Notes under the pieces: model-generated
Told to the model about the DNA's origin: nothing
What the model saw: only the letters and a program-made list of their open reading frames with translations
Databases searched by the model: none
Program-made: the position numbers and the translations under genes
Source: Nocardia colli
GTDB taxonomy: Bacteria > Actinomycetota > Actinomycetes > Mycobacteriales > Mycobacteriaceae
DNA length: 64,000 nt
Assembly: GCF_008704205.1 (NCBI RefSeq)
Contig: NZ_VXLC01000032.1
Coordinates: 29,185-93,184, forward strand
Direction: 5' to 3'
In this document: positions 8,276-16,002 of the stretch, in pieces
Layout: each line of letters opens with the position of its first letter
How positions within the stretch are numbered: position 1 is the first letter of the stretch

Positions 8276-9642
8276 CCGAACGTAGCTCGCCGTTGGGCGG
8301 GCAGCGAATGGCCGTTGTCGGCGCCGGAATAGCAGGCCTGACAGCGGCTTTCCGCCTCTACCGCGCCGGGGCCGAGGTGGTGGTGTTCGAGCGCGCACAG
8401 CGGGTCGGCGGCCGGATGTCGACGATCGAGCTCGACGGATTCGTCATCGACCTCGGTGCGGGCATTCTGTCCTATGCCTACACCGAGATGTTGCGGCTGA
8501 TCGCGGACGCCGGCCTCACCCATCGAATCGAACCCCAAGCGGGATCGTTCGGCATCATCCGCGACGGGCGCATGCACCGCTTCGGCCACCACCGGGAACT
8601 GTGGGCGCGGAACCCGCGCGCGCGAAAGGCGTTCGGCGAGTTGCTGGGCGAGGCGCGCCGGTATCGCGAACGCATCGCCGAGGATGGACTCGAAGCGGTG
8701 GTGGGCGCCGATACCGAGGACATTCTCGGCTACCTGCGCCGCTGTGGGGCGACGGAATTGCTGGAAAGCTTCATCGAACCGCTGTGCGGCGACATCTGGC
8801 TCAGTTCGCCGGCAGATCTGTCGGCGGCGAATCTGCTCTACTACTTGGCGCATACGGCTGGAGCCGAGTTCTTCGGCTCGGCCGCCGGCGTGGGCTTCCT
8901 GCCCACGGGTCTGGCGGCGTACGTGCCGGTGCGCACCGGGTGCACCGTCACCGGTATCGAACCGCGCGGCGATGGCGTGGCGATCAGCTGGGACTGCGCC
9001 GGACAGCCGGGCCGGACAACAGACTTCGACGCCGTCGTCGTCGCGGTCCCAGCACCGCAGGCGGCCGCGCTGTGCCCGACGTTGCCACCGCCTGTACGTG
9101 CGCTGCTGTTCTCGATCACCTATGTGCGCAACATCGAAGTCTTCCTCGCGCTGGCCCGGCCACCCGACGAACCGGCGACCTGGATTCATCCTGGACGAGC
9201 GACACCGGAGCTGGCCAGTGTGGTGATGGATCATCGCAAGGCGCCCGCCCACGTGCCGCCGGGCCGCGGCCTGGTCTCCTCGTATTGGCGGCCGTGCTGG
9301 TCGGAAAAACGCTGGGACGCTGACGATCCCGCGATCGTCGAGGGCGCCCTGCGCACGCTCGAGCGGCTTTATCCGGGCCTCGGCGACGATGTGCTGGCCG
9401 CGCACGTCCAGCGCTGGGATCCCTGCGTCGTGGCCCAGCCGCCCGGCGGAATTCGTGAGCTTGCCCGGCTGACGAGGGAGCTCGACGGCCGTGCACCGCT
9501 GTATTTCGCCGGCGACTACTTCGGCATCTCCACGACCGAGAACGCGGTGCGCTCGGGGACGCGAGCGGTGCGGCGGATCATCGCGCGCCGGACTTCCCTT
9601 GGCCCGCACGCGGCTCCGGGAGGACGGACCGGCCATGGTTGA
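8272..9642 (+). CDS. FAD-dependent amine-oxidase-fold oxidoreductase
   Basis: 456-residue flavoprotein of the protoporphyrinogen oxidase/phytoene desaturase/amine oxidase fold. The N-terminal dinucleotide-binding motif (VVGAGIAGLTAAFRL) is followed by the typical VVVFERAQRVGGRM segment, and the C-terminal FAD motif reads APLYFAGDYFGISTTENAV. Its ATG overlaps the P450 stop. In this operon it probably dehydrogenates or oxidises the terpenoid formed by the upstream enzymes, although a haem-pathway PPOX role cannot be excluded on fold alone; the terpene context argues against it. Confidence 0.85.
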   Translation: MTERSSPLGGQRMAVVGAGIAGLTAAFRLYRAGAEVVVFERAQRVGGRMSTIELDGFVIDLGAGILSYAYTEMLRLIADAGLTHRIEPQAGSFGIIRDGRMHRFGHHRELWARNPRARKAFGELLGEARRYRERIAEDGLEAVVGADTEDILGYLRRCGATELLESFIEPLCGDIWLSSPADLSAANLLYYLAHTAGAEFFGSAAGVGFLPTGLAAYVPVRTGCTVTGIEPRGDGVAISWDCAGQPGRTTDFDAVVVAVPAPQAAALCPTLPPPVRALLFSITYVRNIEVFLALARPPDEPATWIHPGRATPELASVVMDHRKAPAHVPPGRGLVSSYWRPCWSEKRWDADDPAIVEGALRTLERLYPGLGDDVLAAHVQRWDPCVVAQPPGGIRELARLTRELDGRAPLYFAGDYFGISTTENAVRSGTRAVRRIIARRTSLGPHAAPGGRTGHG

Positions 9643-11251
9643 CGATCTGGTACCGCGCGCACTCCGGCAGGAGTGGACATCGATGGGCTGGTGCCCCGGC
9701 CGGGATGTCTTCGGCCTGTTCACCGAAACGACCGAGCGGGATCCGGACAAGATCGCGGTCATCGACGATGCCGGATCGATTACCTACCGGCGACTGCACC
9801 ACCAGGCCAGGCAGGTGGCGCAGGCACTGCGTGCCGAGGGCGTAGGGGCCGGCGATGTCGTCGGCATCTGCCTGCCCAATCGACGCGAGGTCTGCGTGGT
9901 GGAGCTCGCCGTCGCGGCGCTCGGAGCCGTATCGGTCGCATTTCCGGTCGGGTACCGGGAGCGGGAGATCCGCGGTGTGCTGACTCGCTCGCGGGCGGTG
10001 GCCTGGGTGACCGTGGCCGCCCATCACGACTTCTCGCCCGCGGCGGTGGTCCGCGCCGCGATGGGCGAACTTCCCGATCTCCGAATGTGTTTCGTCCTCG
10101 GCGCGGAGGTACCGGGCTGCTCGTCGCTGGACGCCGTGCTGGCCGACCCCGGCGAACCCGCCGCGATCACGACGCCAGGCCCCGATTCGAGCGGACCCGC
10201 GCGGATCATGGTGACCTCGGGCACCGAGCGTGAACCCAAACTGGTCGTGTACCACCACGACGCGCTCGTCGGCGGAATCGCCAATCAGCTCACCGTGATC
10301 GGTGTGGATTCGAGCACCCGGCTGATGTTGCTGCCGCCGATCTGTTCCGGATTCGGCGCGCTGGCGACATTCGGGGTGCTCGCCCGCCACGGCGCGACCC
10401 TGGTCCTTACCTCGACCTTCGATCCCGCCGCGGTACTGCGGCTGCTGAACCGGCACCGGGTCGCGGTGTTGTGCGCCGTGCCGACCATGACGCACGATCT
10501 GCTGGATCACGCGACCGCGGTCACCGCCGCGGTGCGGCTGGTGTACCTGGCCGGCGCGCCGATCGCACCGGCGTTGATCGACCGCACGAGCGCGGCCTTC
10601 GGCTGCACGGTGGTCAGCGCCTACGGCAGCAGTGACGGCGCGTTCTGCTGCACCCATCCCGACGATCCGCCGGACAAGGTCGCCACCACGGTGGGCAGGC
10701 CGAGCGACGCGGTGTGCTCGTTCAAGATCATGGACCCGGGCCGTGACGAGGAACGGCCGGTCGGCGAGATCGGCGAGATCTGGGCCCGCGGCCCGGTGTC
10801 ACCGCTGTGCTACGCGGATTCCCCCGAACTCGATCGGCGGTATCGAGATCCGTTGGGCTGGACCAAGACCGGAGATCTCGGAGCCGTGGATGCCGAAGGC
10901 TACCTGCACGTGACGGATAGGCTGAAGGACATCATCGTTCGCGGCGGCGTCAATATCAGCCCGGCCGAGATCGAGAGCGAGCTGCTCACCCACCCTGCCG
11001 TGGCCCGCGCCGCCTGCGCCGGAATACCCGACGAACGTCTCGGGGAACGCCTGTGCGCCTGGATCACGATGCATCCCGCCGCGACCGCGCCGACGCTCGC
11101 GGATCTGCGAGCCCACCTCACCCGGCGTGGACTGGCGAAATTCCAACTGCCCGAAGACCTTCGCATCGTCGACCGCCTCCCGACCGGGCCGTCCGGCAAG
11201 GTCCTGCGGCGCGTGCTGCGGGCATCGGCCGATGCCTGGGCACAGGAGTGA
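9635..11251 (+). CDS. Acyl-CoA synthetase, AMP-binding (ANL superfamily)
   Basis: 538-residue adenylate-forming ligase that activates a carboxylic acid with ATP and transfers it to CoA. Motifs: phosphate loop MVTSGTEREPKLVVY, aromatic motif YGSSDG in place of the usual YGxTE, TGDLGAVDAEGYLHVTDRLKD hinge region and the catalytic lysine in GPSGKVLRR near the C-terminus. The start ATG overlaps the preceding gene by 8 nt, so it is part of the terpenoid operon. It may activate an acid made by oxidation of the terpene, or an acyl group for esterification. Substrate is unknown. Confidence 0.88.
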   Translation: MVDDLVPRALRQEWTSMGWCPGRDVFGLFTETTERDPDKIAVIDDAGSITYRRLHHQARQVAQALRAEGVGAGDVVGICLPNRREVCVVELAVAALGAVSVAFPVGYREREIRGVLTRSRAVAWVTVAAHHDFSPAAVVRAAMGELPDLRMCFVLGAEVPGCSSLDAVLADPGEPAAITTPGPDSSGPARIMVTSGTEREPKLVVYHHDALVGGIANQLTVIGVDSSTRLMLLPPICSGFGALATFGVLARHGATLVLTSTFDPAAVLRLLNRHRVAVLCAVPTMTHDLLDHATAVTAAVRLVYLAGAPIAPALIDRTSAAFGCTVVSAYGSSDGAFCCTHPDDPPDKVATTVGRPSDAVCSFKIMDPGRDEERPVGEIGEIWARGPVSPLCYADSPELDRRYRDPLGWTKTGDLGAVDAEGYLHVTDRLKDIIVRGGVNISPAEIESELLTHPAVARAACAGIPDERLGERLCAWITMHPAATAPTLADLRAHLTRRGLAKFQLPEDLRIVDRLPTGPSGKVLRRVLRASADAWAQE

Positions 11252-11256
11252 ACCCG

Positions 11257-12378
11257 ATGCTGTCCGACGTCGAACAGATCTGCGCGCAGCGCATCGCGCC
11301 GCTGGCCGAGCGGATGGAACGCACCGGGCTGCCCGCGCCGGAATTGTGCGAGCTGTATCGAGAGCTCGGCTGGTTCTCCTGCTTCGCGCCCACGGCCCAC
11401 GGCGGTGCAGGTCTCGACGCGACCGAGTGGTGCCTGCTCAACGAACAGATGGCGCGGGTCTCGATCGCGGCGGCATTGACGTTGGAATTCGGTCCGGTCG
11501 CCGCCGTCCGGCTCGCACCCGCCGATCAGCACGCGACGCTGTTCCCGATGGTCGTCGGCAGGCCGGGCGCGTTCGCGTGTACCGAGCCGGAGGCGGGTTC
11601 GGATGCGCTCGCGATCCGGACCCGGGTCGTGGACCAGGGCGACCACTATCTGCTCAACGGGCACAAGACGCTCATCAACAACGGGGGCATCGCGGAGGTC
11701 GTGGTCGTGGTCGCGACCACCCGACCGGGATCGGGCTACACCGGCCTGCGCCTGCTCGTGGTCGACGCCACGGCGCGCGGTGTGCTACGCGGTCCGGAGA
11801 AACAGAAAATGGGTCTGCGTGGGGCATCCCTGGTCGACCTCACCTTCCATGACGTCGAAGTGCCCGCGACCCAACTGCTCGGCGGGCACGACGGATTCGC
11901 GCTGGCCCAGCGGATCATCGACTACGGTCGCCTCACCGTCGCCGCGCTGGCGCTCGGCAACGCCACCGCTGCGATGGAGCACGCCCTCCGGCACACGCTG
12001 CGGCGCCGGCAATTCGGCCGAACCCTCTACGACAATCAGGCAGTCGCGTTCAAGATCGCCGACATGGCCATCGCACTCGAGGCCGCCCGCGAACTCACCC
12101 ACCGGGCCGCCGCGGCACTCGACCGCGGCGATCCTCGCGCATCGGTACTCACCTCCATGGCGAAGGTCCTGGCCACCGACACCGGCATGACCGTCACCAC
12201 CGATGCCGTCCAATGCCTCGGCGGCGCAGGCTATCTCGCCGAGAACGCCGTCGAACGAATGATGCGGGACGCGAAGGCCTTACAGATCATCGTCGGCGCC
12301 AACGAACTCCAGCGCGCCCTGATCGGCCGCCACCTGGCGCGTGGCGCCGGCGGCAACGTGCGGGGCGACCAGCCCTGA
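11257..12378 (+). CDS. Acyl-CoA dehydrogenase family protein
   Basis: 373-residue flavoprotein with the acyl-CoA dehydrogenase fold: AFACTEPEAGSD (FAD and substrate contact), LNGHKTLINNGG, RRRQFGRTLYDNQAV and the C-terminal QCLGGAGYLAENAVERMMRDAK signature. It would introduce a double bond alpha,beta to a CoA thioester, plausibly acting after the upstream acyl-CoA synthetase. The ATG at 11257 has a CAGGAG site 8 nt upstream; an alternative GTG at 11248 overlaps the ligase stop. It is the last gene of the rightward operon, ending 41 nt from a convergent P450. Confidence 0.9.
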   Translation: MLSDVEQICAQRIAPLAERMERTGLPAPELCELYRELGWFSCFAPTAHGGAGLDATEWCLLNEQMARVSIAAALTLEFGPVAAVRLAPADQHATLFPMVVGRPGAFACTEPEAGSDALAIRTRVVDQGDHYLLNGHKTLINNGGIAEVVVVVATTRPGSGYTGLRLLVVDATARGVLRGPEKQKMGLRGASLVDLTFHDVEVPATQLLGGHDGFALAQRIIDYGRLTVAALALGNATAAMEHALRHTLRRRQFGRTLYDNQAVAFKIADMAIALEAARELTHRAAAALDRGDPRASVLTSMAKVLATDTGMTVTTDAVQCLGGAGYLAENAVERMMRDAKALQIIVGANELQRALIGRHLARGAGGNVRGDQP

Positions 12379-12419
12379 TCGCGGCGGCGCCGAGGACGGC
12401 CCGGTCGCCGATAATATGC

Positions 12420-13649
12420 TCAGCCGCAATCCGATTCACGAACCTCGTAGCGCCCTGGCCGCACGAGCAGCCGTTCCGGTCCGCGCTGCACCAGTTGCTC
12501 GCGATACGGCGGGTCGCCGGCCAGCGTCATGTCCGGGAACCGCTGAAGCAGGATGGGCAACGCGACCTCCGTCTGCATACGGGCGAGCCCGGCCCCGAGG
12601 CAATGGTGAACGCCGAGTCCGAAGGCGATCGGGCGGTTCGCCGTCCGCTGGGGCTCAAAGCGATCCGGATCGGTATATCGGGCTGGATCGCGGTTGGCCG
12701 CCGCGAGCACCAGCAGCACCTGCGCACCGGCCCGCACGGTCGTTCCGGACACCGTCAGGTCGTGGGCGGCAACTCTGGTCAGGGCGTGGATCGGGGGTTC
12801 GAAGCGCAGCACCTCGGTGACGAAGTCCGCGATGCCGGCTGCCGCGAACGCCGCCGGGTCGGCCAGGGCCAGCCGAATCCCGTTGCCCAGCAGATCACTC
12901 GGCGACTGAGTACCTGCTATCAGGAACATCACCAGGCCTGCCACCAGTTCGTCCTCGGTGATCGTGCCGGTGGCGTCACAGTCGTGCAGCATTGCTGTCG
13001 TGAGATCATCGCCGGGTTCGGCCCGGCGGCGATGGACGAGATCGGTCAGGTAGGCGACCAGGACGTCCATTCCGGCGTCGCCCGGCGCGAGGTCCCCGAG
13101 GTCCGAGATGGGCTCGAAGGCCGTGGTCGCCGCGGTAACCGCACCGTGCAACGGCATTCGGTCGGGTTCGGGGATGCCGTAGATCTCGGAGGTGACCGAA
13201 ACAGCCAGGCGGAACGTGAATTCCTCCACCAGGTCGACTGTGTCCGTCGGCCGGTCGGCCAGCCGTTCGGCGAGTTCCCCGGCCCAGCGCTCGACGACCG
13301 GGCGGAGCGCGCTGACCCGCTGCGGCGAATAAGCCCAGCGGGAGAATCCCCGGAGCCGCTCGTGGTCCGGTTCGTTGCTGAACATCATGATCTTCGTGAA
13401 GCACTGCCACGAGGAGTGCTCGATCATCCCGGACTTGCGGTGCCTGGCGGCATCGGTGACGAGCAGGCCCGGTTCGCGCAGCGCGGCAGCGCATTCGGCA
13501 TAGCCGAGCACGAAGACCAGCTTCGGTCCGAGTGAGATGACAGGGCCGAGTTCCCGCAGGGCCGTGTAGAGCGGGTAGGGGTTGGATTTGCCCGAGGCGG
13601 TGAAGAGCGCACCCAGGGCTTCGCTCGGACCGATGGTCACGTTTGTCAC
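12420..13649 (-). CDS. Cytochrome P450 with degenerate I-helix motif
   Basis: 409-residue class I bacterial P450, last gene of the leftward lipid cassette. The heme loop is AFGLGVHHCLGAGLARM and the K-helix is EVLRFEPP. The I-helix, normally AGxxTT or AGHET, reads FLIAGTQSPSDL: the acid-alcohol pair of oxygen activation is replaced by Gln-Ser, which could mean altered chemistry such as peroxygenase, desaturation or epoxidation behaviour. The GTG start has AAGGA 9 nt upstream and overlaps the desaturase stop (GTGA). Placement behind acyl ligase, ACP and two desaturases suggests a fatty-acyl or lipid-derived substrate. Confidence 0.9.
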   Translation of the reverse strand: MTNVTIGPSEALGALFTASGKSNPYPLYTALRELGPVISLGPKLVFVLGYAECAAALREPGLLVTDAARHRKSGMIEHSSWQCFTKIMMFSNEPDHERLRGFSRWAYSPQRVSALRPVVERWAGELAERLADRPTDTVDLVEEFTFRLAVSVTSEIYGIPEPDRMPLHGAVTAATTAFEPISDLGDLAPGDAGMDVLVAYLTDLVHRRRAEPGDDLTTAMLHDCDATGTITEDELVAGLVMFLIAGTQSPSDLLGNGIRLALADPAAFAAAGIADFVTEVLRFEPPIHALTRVAAHDLTVSGTTVRAGAQVLLVLAAANRDPARYTDPDRFEPQRTANRPIAFGLGVHHCLGAGLARMQTEVALPILLQRFPDMTLAGDPPYREQLVQRGPERLLVRPGRYEVRESDCG

Positions 13650-14737
13650 GGTTGCGGGTCCTTCCGGGGTGGCACAGGGCGACGATCGAATCCCTGGTAG
13701 AAGCCGCCGTTTTCGGCATCGTGCAGGTGCAGGTCGTGCAGGATCCGCCACAGTGCGCCGGGGGTCAGGCGCTCCTCGCGGACCATGCCGGGGTAGGTCC
13801 GCTTGAGCACCTCCTGTGCCTTGGGCAGGTTGTAGAACGGAATCGCCGGTGCGACGTGGTGTGGGGTGTGCACCGAGATGTTGTGCGTGAGTAATCGCAG
13901 CGGTGCGGGGTAGACGAAGTCGGTTGTCATCAGCAGCTTGCCGGCGTTGCGGGTCCAGTGTCGTGCGTCGAGGAACGGCAGATCGCTGGCGCTGTGGTGC
14001 ATGAGGGTGGTGGTGCTGAACCACAGATGCGTCGTCAGCAACGGGACGAGGAATCCGGCGACTAGACTCCACGGCCCGGCGATCAGCACGAGGGTGCTCA
14101 GATACAGCGCGCCGAGGATGAGTGTCACGGCGATCGAGTGCCGGACGTCTCGGCGCATGCTTGCTTTCGGGAAGAATCCTGGCCGGAAGCCGGACACATA
14201 CCAGTACCGGATCGTGCCGCCCCAGAACGCCCACGTCCGGGTCCCCGCGTAGGTCAGTTTCCCGATCAGTGACAGCCGGTCGTACATCGCTGGTGGCAGC
14301 GGTCGCCAGTCCGTGTCGAGTTCAAGACTGTTGGTGTGCGCGTGATGCATGTTGTGCACATGACGCCACGCGTGGAAGGGATAGAGCAGTGGTAGCAAGG
14401 CGAGGCTGCCCACGATTACGTTCAGGCGGCGGGACCGGGAGAACGAGCCGTGACCGCAGTCGTGTGCGATGCAGTGCAGCCCCCAACCACCCAGCCCAGC
14501 CAGCAACCAGAGCGGAACATCGATGAGCCAGTACTGCGATAGCAATATTCCGGCGACCGAGCCGCCGTAGACGCCTGCACTGAGCAGGAATCCGAGAATC
14601 CCGCGTTCGACCCGTGGGGTGAAGTACTCCTTCGGAATCGAATCTGTCAGTCGCTCGCCTTCGATGCGGCGGGACTTCTCCAGGAATTCGGTCAGCGAGG
14701 CGTTGCGTTCGGGTGCGCTGGCCTCACTGCGATTCAC
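13646..14737 (-). CDS. Membrane fatty-acid desaturase, FADS type
   Basis: 363-residue integral-membrane di-iron enzyme. The three histidine boxes are HDCGHGS, HNMHHAHTN and HTPHH, with hydrophobic spans before box 1 and between boxes 2 and 3. This is the FADS branch that includes desaturases, hydroxylases and acetylenases. The start is a GTG overlapping the end of the ACP gene. Being coupled to a free-standing ACP and an acyl-AMP ligase, it is likely to act on a carrier-bound acyl chain rather than on phospholipid. Whether it forms a second double bond or a triple bond cannot be decided from sequence. Confidence 0.9.
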   Translation of the reverse strand: MNRSEASAPERNASLTEFLEKSRRIEGERLTDSIPKEYFTPRVERGILGFLLSAGVYGGSVAGILLSQYWLIDVPLWLLAGLGGWGLHCIAHDCGHGSFSRSRRLNVIVGSLALLPLLYPFHAWRHVHNMHHAHTNSLELDTDWRPLPPAMYDRLSLIGKLTYAGTRTWAFWGGTIRYWYVSGFRPGFFPKASMRRDVRHSIAVTLILGALYLSTLVLIAGPWSLVAGFLVPLLTTHLWFSTTTLMHHSASDLPFLDARHWTRNAGKLLMTTDFVYPAPLRLLTHNISVHTPHHVAPAIPFYNLPKAQEVLKRTYPGMVREERLTPGALWRILHDLHLHDAENGGFYQGFDRRPVPPRKDPQP

Positions 14738-15014
14738 TGCGTTCTCCCGTACTGATGAGATGGTCGACGAGCGCGTCGATCGAGTCGTGCTCGTACAGGA
14801 TTGCGGGGGAGAGCCGGAGCTCGAGTAGCTTCTCCAGTCGGCCCGAGAGCTGGATTCCAGCGCGCGAATCCAGTCCGTAGGACTCGAAATCCTGGCTCGG
14901 ATCTATCTGCGCGGGTGGGACCTCGAGCCGTTCGGCCAGCTGGTTCACCAGCCACTCGCGCAAGCGATCCACGGTCACGGGTCCATCCAGAGCACGGGTT
15001 CGGCGGCGGAACAT
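14724..15014 (-). CDS. Free-standing acyl carrier protein
   Basis: 96-residue carrier protein with the phosphopantetheine attachment site YGLDSRAGIQLSGRLE; the DS serine carries the prosthetic arm. The rest forms the four-helix ACP fold (LREWLVNQLAERL, then SIDALVDHLIST). The ATG at 15014 has AAGGAG 9 nt upstream; the ATG at 15020 is an alternative that overlaps the preceding desaturase stop as ATGA but sits only 3 nt from the same site. Sandwiched between two desaturases and downstream of a fatty acyl-AMP ligase, it is the probable carrier on which the acyl chain is desaturated. Confidence 0.9.
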   Translation of the reverse strand: MFRRRTRALDGPVTVDRLREWLVNQLAERLEVPPAQIDPSQDFESYGLDSRAGIQLSGRLEKLLELRLSPAILYEHDSIDALVDHLISTGERSESQ

Positions 15015-15016
15015 GG

Positions 15017-15967
15017 TCATGCACTCCTTGTCTCGGGCAGATTGTTCCCGCTCCGTCGTTTCGAGATCATCTCGGCGCTGGGTTCCCGCAACCCCCACAC
15101 GAGATGTGCCTTCCCGAGCGCGGCGATCAACCAGCCGTTCAAATCGGGCTCCCACCAGCGAACGGCGTGTCGGAAGGAACGAGGAAACGCGTGATGGTTG
15201 TTCTGCAACCCTTCGCCGAAAGTCAGCACGGCAACCCACCAGAGATTCGTGCTGTGGTCGTCGTTGGCGAAGGGGCGGCGCCCGTACGCGTGGCAGATCG
15301 ACGCGACACACCAGGACGCCTGGTTGGCGGCGAAAATCCGGGCGAATCCGCCGAACACCAACCCGGTGAACGCAGACCAGGCAGTCTGACCGATCGCGAA
15401 CCCGATGAGCGCCGGCAGCGCGAGTCCGGCCAGAACCCAATACGGGTAGAGGCGGTGATGGGCGACCAGCCGCCGGTCACGCAGGATGTCCGGGGCGAAA
15501 ACCGACCATTTGGTCGATTCTTCGCTGAGCATCCATGGCATATGGGCGTACCAAAGTCCATGCAATCGCCGCTTCCATCCAGCGCCGTGCAGGTTCGGTG
15601 AGTGCGGGTCGCCCTCGTGGTCGGCGAACCGGTGATGGCGGCGGTGGGTGGCTACCCAGAACAGCAACGGACCCTGCGCGGCCATCCCACCGGCCACCAT
15701 CAGCACGTCCTCCAGCCATCGTGAGGTCTTGAACGACCGATGGGCCGCATACCGGTGCAGTCCGACCGTCGACCCGAACATGTGCACGCAGTACATCCCG
15801 GCGAACAGCGCGAGGTCGAGAATGGAGAACTGGCGAGTCACCAACAGGTAGACCGCAAGGACTGTGCCGAGCGTCGGCAAGACCATCGTGGTCAGCGTCG
15901 AAAACCGCTTCACCTTCAGGCTGTGTGGGTCGAGTCGAATGACGGCGCGGTCGAGAGTTGTAGTCAT
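15017..15967 (-). CDS. Acyl desaturase, stearoyl-CoA desaturase type
   Basis: 316-residue membrane di-iron desaturase of the delta-9/SCD branch. Histidine boxes are HRYAAH, HRRHH and QNNHH; the third normally reads HNNHH, so its first His is Gln here. Hydrophobic segments occur near the N-terminus (MVLPTLGTVLAVYLLV) and mid-protein (YWVLAGLALPALIGFAIG). The ATG at 15967 has AGGAGA 7 nt upstream. It follows the acyl-AMP ligase by 35 nt and overlaps the ACP start region. It belongs to the same broad class as JamB-type desaturase/acetylenases, but specific equivalence needs alignment. Confidence 0.9.
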   Translation of the reverse strand: MTTTLDRAVIRLDPHSLKVKRFSTLTTMVLPTLGTVLAVYLLVTRQFSILDLALFAGMYCVHMFGSTVGLHRYAAHRSFKTSRWLEDVLMVAGGMAAQGPLLFWVATHRRHHRFADHEGDPHSPNLHGAGWKRRLHGLWYAHMPWMLSEESTKWSVFAPDILRDRRLVAHHRLYPYWVLAGLALPALIGFAIGQTAWSAFTGLVFGGFARIFAANQASWCVASICHAYGRRPFANDDHSTNLWWVAVLTFGEGLQNNHHAFPRSFRHAVRWWEPDLNGWLIAALGKAHLVWGLREPSAEMISKRRSGNNLPETRSA

Positions 15968-16002
15968 CGCTGGTTCTCCTGAGGTTCGTAGGTACAGCTG
16001 GT

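Noticed and set aside
7993..9762. 589-codon antisense frame across the P450 and FAD oxidoreductase
   Set aside because: No recognisable domain; the plus-strand genes have full motif sets and coupled starts.
12213..13535. 440-codon plus-strand frame opposite the P450
   Set aside because: Arg/Gly-rich shadow; the minus-strand P450 has heme and ExxR motifs.
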